This document shows positions 37,688-45,360 of a DNA stretch of 64,000 nucleotides, piece after piece. The notes beneath the pieces are model-generated. The model saw only the letters and a list, made by a program, of their open reading frames with translations, had not been told where the DNA came from and ran no database searches. Origin of the DNA: an uncultured Litoreibacter sp. (GTDB taxonomy: Bacteria; Pseudomonadota; Alphaproteobacteria; Rhodobacterales; Rhodobacteraceae); NCBI RefSeq assembly GCF_947487515.1, contig NZ_CANKWO010000001.1, positions 496,001-560,000 on the forward strand, written 5' to 3'. Position numbers and translations under genes: made by a program. How positions within the stretch are numbered: position 1 is the stretch's first letter; every line of letters begins with the position of its first letter.

Positions 37688-39424
37688 ATGTCGCGCAGTG
37701 TTTTTGCCGCTTTGTTTTTGACCGCATCCAGCGTGGCTTTTTCTGCTGCAGCACAGTCATGGGTACAGGTGGAAGCTTTGCCAAGCCTGCGTGCGGCAGA
37801 AGATCGCGCCCGCGCCTATAGCTCCGCGCTGACAGATGTGAACGGGTTTCGCCTTAGCTCCGGCTGGTATGCCTTGACCCTTGGGCCCTATGAAGAAGCC
37901 GAGGCTTTGGCCAAACTTCGCCAGCTGCGCAATGCAGGGATCATCCCGCGGGACAGCTACATCTCTGATAGCGCCCCCTACCGCCAGCAGTTCTGGCCGA
38001 TTGGCGGCGGATCGACCGGTATTGCCCCCGAGGCCCCAGCACCATCTGCAGCAGAGCCAGCGGTCGAGGCCCCTACAGCGACCGCCGAGCCGGTGGCACC
38101 GGTGGAGGTTGAAGAAACCCCGCGCGAGGCGCGCGCTTCCGAAGGCCTGATGAGCCGCGACCAGAAGAAAGAGCTGCAAGTCGCCCTGCAGTGGTTTGGC
38201 TTTTACAAGTCCACGATCGATGGGTCCTTCGGCAAGGGCACCCGCAACTCTATGGCAAAATGGCAATCCGCCAACGGCTATAAAGCCACGGGCGTTTTGA
38301 CGACCAAGCAACGCGAAACCTTGATGGGCAGTTACACAAGCGCATTGGCTGCATTGGGGTTGGGTGTGGTCAGCGAGGAAAAGGCCGGTATCGACATCAC
38401 CATGCCCATCGGCCTCGTGGAGTTCGACAAATACGAATACCCCTTCGTTCAGTACAAGGGCAAAGACGGCAACGGCATGCAGGCGATGCTTATCTCGCAA
38501 CCCGGTGACGCAGATACGTTGTCTGGCCTCTTTGAGATCATGCAAACGCTAGAGATTGTGCCACTGGAAGGGGAGCGCAAGAAAAACCGCCGCTCCTTCA
38601 CCCTGACAGGGCAAAATGACCAAATCCATTCCTACACCTACGCCCGTACCGAAGGCGGCTACGTCAAGGGCTTTACACTGGTCTACCCCCCCGCCAAAGC
38701 TGACGATATGGCGCGGGTCATCGAGATCATGCAAGACAGCATGGTTATCAACGAAGGCACTTTGACCCCAGATCTGTCGGATGCGGCGACCCAAGGGATC
38801 GACCTGTTGTCCGGCCTTGACGTGCGCCAGCCGAAATTGTCGCGCTCTGGCTTCTATGTTGACGGGCGCGGGCATGTGCTGACCACCGCGCAGGCCGTGG
38901 CGTCTTGCGGGCGTATCACTTTGGATGGCAGCTACGAGGCGACCGTTAAGGCCACGGGCAAAGGGCTTGCCCTGCTGGAGCCCTCCACCAGCCTTGTGCC
39001 CCTGAACTACGCCAACTTCGCGACCACCCCGAGCCGCTTGCGTGCTCCGGTAGCTGTGGCGGGATATTCCTATGAGGGCGCGCTGGACGCCCCGACTTTG
39101 ACCTATGGCACACTACAAGACGTCAAAGGTCTTGGCGGTGAAGCCGAATTAGCGCGTCTGGATCTCGCGGCCTTGTCAGGTGACGTTGGTGGACCGGTGC
39201 TGAATGCCTCTGGCGGAGTCTCCGGAATGTTGGTGGATCACGATCTCACCGGCAAGGCCCTCCCAAGTTCCGTCCGGTTTTCGTTGAAAGCCAGCGAGCT
39301 TGCAATCTTCCTGAGCGAAAACGGAGTAACCGCATCGGCCAGCGAAGCGACGGGTGAGCTGGATGCGGAAGATCTCGCGGTTTTGGGGACAGATATGGCA
39401 GTTTTGGTTAGCTGCTGGGAGTAG
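37688..39424 (+). CDS. SPOR / peptidoglycan-binding / inactive trypsin-fold protein
   Basis: A 578-residue secreted protein: signal peptide to about 23, a SPOR-like domain (24-94), a Pro/Ala linker, a PG_binding_1 domain (158-215), and a C-terminal trypsin/HtrA-like domain (385-545). In the last, the catalytic positions are changed: VLTTAQAV has Gln402 for His, KGLALL has Gly426 for Asp, and GDVGGPV has Val500 for the nucleophile Ser. The fold is kept but protease activity is not expected. It may be a binding scaffold at the septal wall. ATG 37688 gives the clean signal peptide. Confidence 0.8.
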   Translation: MSRSVFAALFLTASSVAFSAAAQSWVQVEALPSLRAAEDRARAYSSALTDVNGFRLSSGWYALTLGPYEEAEALAKLRQLRNAGIIPRDSYISDSAPYRQQFWPIGGGSTGIAPEAPAPSAAEPAVEAPTATAEPVAPVEVEETPREARASEGLMSRDQKKELQVALQWFGFYKSTIDGSFGKGTRNSMAKWQSANGYKATGVLTTKQRETLMGSYTSALAALGLGVVSEEKAGIDITMPIGLVEFDKYEYPFVQYKGKDGNGMQAMLISQPGDADTLSGLFEIMQTLEIVPLEGERKKNRRSFTLTGQNDQIHSYTYARTEGGYVKGFTLVYPPAKADDMARVIEIMQDSMVINEGTLTPDLSDAATQGIDLLSGLDVRQPKLSRSGFYVDGRGHVLTTAQAVASCGRITLDGSYEATVKATGKGLALLEPSTSLVPLNYANFATTPSRLRAPVAVAGYSYEGALDAPTLTYGTLQDVKGLGGEAELARLDLAALSGDVGGPVLNASGGVSGMLVDHDLTGKALPSSVRFSLKASELAIFLSENGVTASASEATGELDAEDLAVLGTDMAVLVSCWE

Positions 39425-39435
39425 GTCTGCCCTCC

Positions 39436-39460
39436 TCGCTCACCCCTTGAAGGTGAGCGA
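39436..39460. terminator. Hairpin between convergent genes
   Basis: TCGCTCACC (39436-39444) and GGTGAGCGA (39452-39460) form a perfect 9-bp stem with a 7-base loop. It sits between the ends of the trypsin-fold and TetR genes and could stop both transcripts, although there is no long U-run. Confidence 0.5.
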
Positions 39461-39480
39461 CCCGAAGCGCCTACGCAGGC

Positions 39481-40053
39481 CTAGCGGCACAGCCACGCAT
39501 CTAGGTATTTTGTCAGGCGCTTGTCTACTGGATCTTCGGAATTGATCGAGCAAAAGTCCAACGCCATGCTTTGTATTGCAAAGGCTTGTATGCCCTCTGC
39601 CAAAATCACCGGCGACACGTCCTTGCGAAATGGTCCTGTGGAAAACCATTGGGCAAAGACCGTGATCTGGCGCTCAAAGGTGCGCGCCACTGGGCCGATT
39701 TCATCCTTCGCAGCCGCGCCTGAGTGGCGAATGATCAGATCAAAAACGTAACGCTCGCAGGTCATGAACTGAATCAACGGCATAAGATGCCCGATAAGCG
39801 TGTCCACTGTGGTTGGCTGCGGCAGGGATTCGAGTGTGTCCAGACAGGCGTCGATCTTCGCCCCGATGATAATCTCCATCAAGGCATCTTTGTCACGAAA
39901 ATGCGCAAAGAACGTCCCCTTCGCGACGCCCGCGTTTTGCACCACCTGCTCCACACGCAAGGCAGAAAAACCGTCCGAGGCTATAATTTCCCGTGCGGAT
40001 TCAATGAGTTTCGCCCGAGTAGCAAGGGATCTCTTCTGGACTGGTTTGTTCAT
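39481..40053 (-). CDS. TetR/AcrR-family repressor
   Basis: A 190-residue regulator. The HTH is at about 30-60 (VEQVVQNAGVAKGTFFAHFRDKDAL), and the C-terminal ligand domain is helical. ATG 40053 follows GGGGAA; the longer frame runs through the operator. It is divergent from the flavodoxin-fold oxidoreductase gene, which it presumably represses through the paired palindromes at 40097-40134. Confidence 0.92.
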   Translation of the reverse strand: MNKPVQKRSLATRAKLIESAREIIASDGFSALRVEQVVQNAGVAKGTFFAHFRDKDALMEIIIGAKIDACLDTLESLPQPTTVDTLIGHLMPLIQFMTCERYVFDLIIRHSGAAAKDEIGPVARTFERQITVFAQWFSTGPFRKDVSPVILAEGIQAFAIQSMALDFCSINSEDPVDKRLTKYLDAWLCR

Positions 40054-40096
40054 TTCCCCATGAATACAAGATTTCCCGCCGGGGTCAAATTTTAAG

Positions 40097-40134
40097 TTGA
40101 CCGTGGTCACTTTGTTAAATATGACCACGGTCAA
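40097..40134. promoter_or_regulatory. Paired palindromic operator with embedded promoter
   Basis: TTGACCGTGGTCA (40097-40109) and TGACCACGGTCAA (40122-40134) are exact inverted copies. Each half contains the near-palindrome GACCnnGGTC; centres are 24 bases apart. On the plus strand TTGACC (40097-40102) and TATGAC (40120-40125) are 17 bases apart and form a promoter for the oxidoreductase. A repressor bound here would cover the promoter, and probably the divergent tetR promoter too. Confidence 0.75.
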
Positions 40135-40162
40135 TATCGACATTCAACAAAGGATCCCCCCA

Positions 40163-40753
40163 ATGCCCAACAAGCGAATCTTCATTCTGGTTGGCCATCC
40201 AGCCGAAACCTCCCTGAGCCGATCACTGGCTGAAACCTACAAAGAAGCCGCGCAGACCTCCGGAAACGAAGTGCGCATCACCTATTTGCATGACTTGGAC
40301 TTTGACGCTGATTTCGAATACGGCGGATATTCCAAACACAAGCCGCTTGAGCCCTGTTTGACGGCGTTTCAAGGCGATTTGGAATGGGCGGAGCACTTTG
40401 TCTTGGTCACTCCGATGTGGTGGGGTGGATTGCCCGCAAAACTGAAAGGCTTGTTCGACCGGACACTTTTACCTGGATGGGCCTTCGACACGCGCACGCG
40501 CAAAATGGGGCTGCCCCTTCCTTTGCTAACTGGCCGGACGGCGCGCGCTGTCGTGACCTCCGATACTCCAGATTTCTTCTTTGGCTTGCTGTATGGGAAA
40601 GCCTTGCTTCGCCAGCTTAAAGGGCAAATTTTCAAGTTTATCGGTTTGAAGCCAGTGGGGATTTCGCATTTCTCTCAGGCAACGTCTCCCAAGCCCGAGA
40701 AAGTAGAGCTTTGGCTCGCGGACATGAGAAAACTTGGCACGCAGGGCAAGTAG
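40163..40753 (+). CDS. NAD(P)H-dependent flavodoxin-fold oxidoreductase
   Basis: A 196-residue protein of the NQO1/MdaB/KefF type: an N-terminal strand-loop (ILVGHP-x-SLSRSL) for FMN phosphate, VTPMWWGGLPAKLKGLFDR near 75-93 and a late SDTPDF loop. It likely reduces quinones or similar electrophiles in the cytosol. AAAGGA precedes ATG 40163. It is divergent from tetR and shares the operator, suggesting induction by an electrophilic compound. Confidence 0.85.
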   Translation: MPNKRIFILVGHPAETSLSRSLAETYKEAAQTSGNEVRITYLHDLDFDADFEYGGYSKHKPLEPCLTAFQGDLEWAEHFVLVTPMWWGGLPAKLKGLFDRTLLPGWAFDTRTRKMGLPLPLLTGRTARAVVTSDTPDFFFGLLYGKALLRQLKGQIFKFIGLKPVGISHFSQATSPKPEKVELWLADMRKLGTQGK

Positions 40754-40874
40754 CTTCGCGATCAAATGCACAGATGAGGTGAGCGGCACCGCTGCCGCCG
40801 CCTCGCCTGCGCGCAGGGTTCGGTGAGGCAAGGCAATCATTGCCCCTTTAAGACGCAACCGCTACAGTTGCCGC

Positions 40875-41060
40875 ATGAAACATGTACCCAAAGAAACAAC
40901 AGATGACGCGCTTATTCAGGAATTCCTGAACAAGGGCGGAAAAGTCAGCGTTGGCAAGACCAAACCGCTGAACCCAGAACTCGGGCTCAGCAACAATGTT
41001 TGGAACAACAAGCTGACCAAAGAAGAAAAAGCCGCCCGCGACAAGCACACCAAGAAGTAG
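40875..41060 (+). CDS. Small basic hypothetical protein
   Basis: A 61-residue Lys/Asn-rich protein without membrane segment or cysteine. The segment EFLNKGGKVSVGKTKPLNPELGLSNN is compact and looks protein-like. It is flanked by the oxidoreductase on the same strand and the convergent TPP enzyme. I do not recognise a family with certainty; similar short basic proteins occur in alphaproteobacteria. Confidence 0.6.
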   Translation: MKHVPKETTDDALIQEFLNKGGKVSVGKTKPLNPELGLSNNVWNNKLTKEEKAARDKHTKK

Positions 41061-41085
41061 GCAGGGCGGGTTTGCCTGCGCGGGG

Positions 41086-42669
41086 TTAGCCCAGCGCGGT
41101 CTCTGGCGTGATATGGATCAACGTCGGCCCATTGGCGATCAATGCGTCTTGCACCGCTTGCTTGAAGTCCTCAATCGAGCGCGGCGCCGAGGCCCTAGCG
41201 CCATAGGCCTGCGCCAGCTTACAAAAATCGGGATTTTGCGCGATCACCGCGTTCGGGGCAATTTGCGCGCGCGTCATGCTGTCCTCGATCTCTTTCAACT
41301 TGCCGTTGTCCCAAACAATGATCGGCAGGCTCAACCCTAGCTCGACAGCCGTCGCTAGCTCTTGCACGTTGTATTGGAAGCCGCTGTCGCCGTTGATCGA
41401 AACGACTGGCGTATCCGGCATGCCCATTTTCCCACCGATCGCCGCAGGTAGCGCATAGCCCAATGTTCCAAAGCCGGAGGGATGATGCCAATGCCCTGCG
41501 CGCTCCATTGGGTAGGTTTCATTGGCCACATAGGCGAATTGCGTCATGTCGGAAAAGATCATCGTGTCAGACGGCAAGGCTTCGTGCAAAGCATCAACCA
41601 AACCTATGATACCTGGTCGGTCTGCGGCGGTTTCCATGCGCCATTGCTGGCGGGTTTTCGCAATCGCAGCCGCGTCCCAATCGCTGTCGGAGGGCGTCAT
41701 CATCTTCAGCAGAGCTTCCGCAAACACCGTGCAATCCGCCAACACCGGATGCGCGCTGCGGTGGTGGTCGGCTAGAACCTCTGGATCAAGATCAACGCGG
41801 ATCAGCGGGCAGGCATGCATCAAAGGCTTGCGCCAAAGATCGCATTCGGACAGCTCGCTGCCCAACACCAGCACAACATCGGCCTGCGCCATAATATCTG
41901 CGCTGCCCGACCTGCCCAAAGTCGCCCCGAAGGTCAGCGGCGTATCATGCGCGAGAATGCCGCGCCCTGCGTAGGTGGTGAAACTTGCTGCTCCGCAACG
42001 CTCGACCAGCTGTTGCAGATATGCGGATGCATTTTTCGCCCCGCCCCCCGCGATGATCACAGGCTTTCGCGCGGCATGAAGCATCTCGGAGATACGGGTC
42101 AGCTGGGCCGTGTTGGGTGCGTCAAAGGCAATGACCCGATCGCTAAGTGGTGCGGCAGGCGCATCCCCCTCCAGCAAGGAAATCGGCACATTCATCAGCT
42201 TCGGCCGCGCGCGCGAGGTTTGGAACTCCAGCAGCGCACGGTCGATCAAGTGATAGGCCGCCTCTGCCGTATGCGCGGTCTCGGACCATTCGGCAACGCT
42301 CGCCCCTGCGCCTTCTTGATCTAGCATCTGATGCAATTGCCCGCGTGTCCCAACCACATCGTCCAGACATGAGGCAATCACCAACATCGGTACGCTGTCA
42401 GAATAGGCTTGCCCCACAGGGTTCATGATGTTGCACAGGCCCGGTCCAGTAATGACATATGCCACGCCTGGCTTGCCGGTGGCCCGCGCATAGCCATCCG
42501 CCATAAACCCCGCACCCTGTTCGTTGCGGGCCAAGACATGGGTGATCCCTGCCTCTTCTATCCCGCGATACATCTCTTGGTTGTGGACGCCCGGAATGCC
42601 AAAGATCACCTCCACGCCGCGATCCTTCAACATATGCGACAGCTGCGCACCTAAGGGTTTGACGGGCAT
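41086..42669 (-). CDS. ThDP-dependent acetolactate synthase-like decarboxylase
   Basis: A 527-residue ThDP enzyme with the three expected domains: the activating Glu in ARNEQGAGFMADGYAR near 50, a central Rossmann domain, and the ThDP/Mg motif NGDSGFQYN...WDN near 432-458. The relatives it resembles include 5-guanidino-2-oxopentanoate decarboxylase (AruI). No ilvH-type small subunit is adjacent, so classical valine synthesis is unlikely. ATG 42669 follows GGAGAG, one base after the TrkH stop, so it is co-transcribed with TrkH. The substrate is uncertain. Confidence 0.82.
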   Translation of the reverse strand: MPVKPLGAQLSHMLKDRGVEVIFGIPGVHNQEMYRGIEEAGITHVLARNEQGAGFMADGYARATGKPGVAYVITGPGLCNIMNPVGQAYSDSVPMLVIASCLDDVVGTRGQLHQMLDQEGAGASVAEWSETAHTAEAAYHLIDRALLEFQTSRARPKLMNVPISLLEGDAPAAPLSDRVIAFDAPNTAQLTRISEMLHAARKPVIIAGGGAKNASAYLQQLVERCGAASFTTYAGRGILAHDTPLTFGATLGRSGSADIMAQADVVLVLGSELSECDLWRKPLMHACPLIRVDLDPEVLADHHRSAHPVLADCTVFAEALLKMMTPSDSDWDAAAIAKTRQQWRMETAADRPGIIGLVDALHEALPSDTMIFSDMTQFAYVANETYPMERAGHWHHPSGFGTLGYALPAAIGGKMGMPDTPVVSINGDSGFQYNVQELATAVELGLSLPIIVWDNGKLKEIEDSMTRAQIAPNAVIAQNPDFCKLAQAYGARASAPRSIEDFKQAVQDALIANGPTLIHITPETALG

Positions 42670-42670
42670 A

Positions 42671-44119
42671 TCAGGCTCTCCAGAAACGAACGGTGAAAAT
42701 TGCGTAGACCGCCAGCAGCTCAAGCCGCCCGATCAACATAGAGGCGGCCAACAGCCATTTGGCGGTGTCGTTTAACCCCGAGAAATTGCCAGCAGGCCCG
42801 ATTTCCTCGCCCAACCCCGGCCCGATGTTGGCCAAGGCCGACGCCGCCCCCGATACAGAGGTGATAAAATCCAGCCCAGTCATACCAAGAAGGACGGAAA
42901 GCCCCCCCATGGATACCAAAAACAACACGAAGAACGACATCACCGACGACATGACATCCTCGCCCACCGGCTTGCCTTCATAGCGCGGCTCAAAGATCCC
43001 ATGCGGGGTGTGGATGCGGCGGATTTGCGCCTTGATCGACGCAAAAAGCAACTGGTAGCGGAAAATCTTTACCGAACAGGCCGTCGAGCCCGCGCAGCCT
43101 CCGACCAGCCCAAGAAAGAAAAACACCGCCACCGCAAAGCTGCCCCAAAGCTGGTAGTCCACGCTGGCGTAGCCGGTGCCTGATATGATGGAGACGACGT
43201 TGAACAGCCCCTCGCGAAACCCTACCGACGCATCCTCCCCGAAGGCGTAGATGCGAAAGACAGTCAACAGCAGCGTGAAGGCGAAAATCGCCATCAAATA
43301 GGCGCGAAGCTGGCTGTCACGCAGCAACGGCTTGGCCGACCCGGACAACAATTGGACATAGCGTACAAACGGCAAGGACGCCAAAATCATAAAGAAGGAT
43401 GCCACATATTCCGGCGCGCCCTGAAAGGCCCCAAAAGAGGCATCCGACGTCGAGAATCCCCCCGTAGACATGGTGGTCAACGCATGATTGATCGCCTCAA
43501 AAACCGGCATTCCCACCATGGCGTAGGCCACTCCACACGCCACGGTCAAACCAATGTAGAAATAGGCGATCTGGGCCGCGATCTGCACCGCGCGCGGCAA
43601 CACTTTACCCATCGTGTCAAAGGACTCCGAGCGGAAAATCTGCATCCCCCCCACCCGCAATTCGGGCAAGAACACCATTGCAACCACAATGATACCGATC
43701 CCCCCGAACCATTGCAGCATGGACCGCCACAGCTTCAGCCCGTCGGGCAAACTCTCCAGCCCTGTGAACACAGTGGCCCCAGTCGTGGTCAGCCCCGACA
43801 TCGCCTCGAAGAAGGCATCAACATAGCGCGCCTCGGTGGCCCCCAAATACAAAGGCAACGCCCCGAAAACAGGCAGCGCCAACCACACACCCGTGGTCAA
43901 CAAAAAGGTTTGTTGAATGGTTAATCGCCCGCCAACCCCATTGGCCGTGGCCAGCGCCACAAGGCAGCCGACCCCGCCCGTGATGATCGCACTTTCGGCG
44001 AAGGCGGGCCAATGACCGTTGCCGACCCATAGGTCCAGCCCCATCGGCACAAGCATGGAAGCCCCGAGGCAAGCGGTAAGAAGGCCAATCACATAGGCCA
44101 CTGGGCGCGCGTCAAACAT
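42671..44119 (-). CDS. trkH: TrkH-family potassium uptake protein
   Basis: A 482-residue potassium translocator with four M1-P-M2 repeats. Selectivity-filter glycines are visible as TTTGAT, TMSTGGFS, IISGTGYA and ANIGPG. It needs a cytosolic TrkA partner, which is not in this window. It is the first gene of a two-gene unit with the ThDP enzyme, an association of no obvious metabolic logic. Confidence 0.92.
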   Translation of the reverse strand: MFDARPVAYVIGLLTACLGASMLVPMGLDLWVGNGHWPAFAESAIITGGVGCLVALATANGVGGRLTIQQTFLLTTGVWLALPVFGALPLYLGATEARYVDAFFEAMSGLTTTGATVFTGLESLPDGLKLWRSMLQWFGGIGIIVVAMVFLPELRVGGMQIFRSESFDTMGKVLPRAVQIAAQIAYFYIGLTVACGVAYAMVGMPVFEAINHALTTMSTGGFSTSDASFGAFQGAPEYVASFFMILASLPFVRYVQLLSGSAKPLLRDSQLRAYLMAIFAFTLLLTVFRIYAFGEDASVGFREGLFNVVSIISGTGYASVDYQLWGSFAVAVFFFLGLVGGCAGSTACSVKIFRYQLLFASIKAQIRRIHTPHGIFEPRYEGKPVGEDVMSSVMSFFVLFLVSMGGLSVLLGMTGLDFITSVSGAASALANIGPGLGEEIGPAGNFSGLNDTAKWLLAASMLIGRLELLAVYAIFTVRFWRA

Positions 44120-44178
44120 AACGCCAAGGCTTGGAGCGGAGCCGGTGAAGTGTCAAGCTTAAGAAGCCGCCGTTTGCC

Positions 44179-45045
44179 CTATAGCCAACCAGCTGCAAGC
44201 TGCCGCTGATGCGCGACCATAGCATTGCGCATCAAGATCGCGACGGTGACCGGACCTACCCCGCCGGGCACGGGGCTGACCCATCCCGCCACTTCCTTCA
44301 CCGCGTCCGTGTCGACGTCCCCCACGATTTTCGGGCCATCGGCGGTCTCTATCTGATTGATGCCGATGTCGATCACCGCAGCCCCGGGTTTGATCATGTC
44401 CGGACCGACAAGATGGGCTTTCCCCACGGCCACAACAACCACATCGGCTCGGCGAGAATGCATGGCGACCGAGCGCGTCATATGATGGCACACCGTCACG
44501 GTGCAGCCTTCGGCCATAAGCATCATCGCCGCAGGCTTTCCGACGATCTCCGAATGGCCGATCATCACCACTTCCAGCCCTTGCAGCGTCAGGCCGGTTT
44601 CCTTGACCAACTCGACGCTGGCGGCGGCGGTACACGGGGCAAGGGTCACGTCAGAATAGACAATATTCCCGATCGACGCGGGGTTCATTCCCTCGACGTC
44701 TTTCAGCGGATGAATGGCGGACTGCAACGAACGCACATGGATGTGCTCTGGCAACGGACGTTGCAGGATAATGCCTAGAATACTGGGGTCGTCGTTCATC
44801 GCCAAGATGCGTTGTTTGCACTCGTTTTGCGAGATGTCAGCGGGCCAGCGCAGTTGCTCGAACGGCAGACCTGCTTGCTCGGCCCCGCGCGCCTGATTGC
44901 GCACATATACGTCGGCCTCGGGCGTGTCCCCCACCAAAACAGACACCAAACGGGGCATGTCAGCGACCTTGGAGGTGTAGTCCTTCACCTCCTGGATGAT
45001 GCGCTTTTTGACAGGGAGCCCATTGATCAGCCGATTGTCTTTCAT
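44179..45045 (-). CDS. Divergent FolD-like methylene-THF dehydrogenase
   Basis: A 288-residue protein of the FolD family. The folate-binding blocks are present (DVYVRNQARGAEQAG, PLKDVEGMNP, PVPGGVGPVT) as is DIGIN. The catalytic Lys of the YVxxK motif, needed for cyclohydrolase, is Gln here, and the NADP-phosphate Arg of GRSxxVG is His (GHSEIVGKP). The start at 45045 is chosen because the frame above it does not resemble the family. It may be dehydrogenase-only or act on another one-carbon pterin. Confidence 0.8.
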   Translation of the reverse strand: MKDNRLINGLPVKKRIIQEVKDYTSKVADMPRLVSVLVGDTPEADVYVRNQARGAEQAGLPFEQLRWPADISQNECKQRILAMNDDPSILGIILQRPLPEHIHVRSLQSAIHPLKDVEGMNPASIGNIVYSDVTLAPCTAAASVELVKETGLTLQGLEVVMIGHSEIVGKPAAMMLMAEGCTVTVCHHMTRSVAMHSRRADVVVVAVGKAHLVGPDMIKPGAAVIDIGINQIETADGPKIVGDVDTDAVKEVAGWVSPVPGGVGPVTVAILMRNAMVAHQRQLAAGWL

Positions 45046-45234
45046 AATCCGTAATACCTTATATCCGTTGTGGTCACATGAAGGAGAAACGAACGGCATT
45101 TGCAAGGCCCTCGAGGCATGGATTTGACGCGGAATGCCACTAACTTTGTCGCCTATACGAAACTGCCGTCACGGCCCTGCATTTGGCCCGACGCGACGGT
45201 ATTGACCCTGATCGCACACAGGCGTATCTAAATC

Positions 45235-45292
45235 TTGTGGCGATTTGTTACCGGATTGCGGGCCACGTTAAATATGCTGCTAAAGAGGATGG
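45235..45292 (+). ncRNA. SAM-II (SAM-alpha) riboswitch upstream of metZ
   Basis: The P1 stem GTGGC (45237-45241) / GCCAC (45262-45266) encloses a loop GATTTG...CCGG..TTGC, then GTTAAA (45267-45272) and a 3' segment GCTAAAGAGG (45279-45288). This order matches the SAM-II pseudoknot riboswitch that precedes metA, metX and metZ genes of alphaproteobacteria. A terminator follows immediately, then metZ, as expected for feedback by S-adenosylmethionine. Confidence 0.9.
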
Positions 45293-45300
45293 ATAGCGTT

Positions 45301-45332
45301 GAGCCTCCCCCTTTTCCCGGTGGAGGCTTTTT
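45301..45332 (+). terminator. Attenuator terminator between the riboswitch and metZ
   Basis: AGCCTCC (45302-45308) pairs with GGAGGCT (45322-45328) and five T follow (45328-45332), 29 bases before the metZ ATG. GAGG at 45285-45288, part of the riboswitch 3' element, could pair with CCTC at 45304-45307 and act as antiterminator when SAM is absent. Confidence 0.8.
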
Positions 45333-45360
45333 ATTTGGGCGATGCCCAACAGAGGATGAC

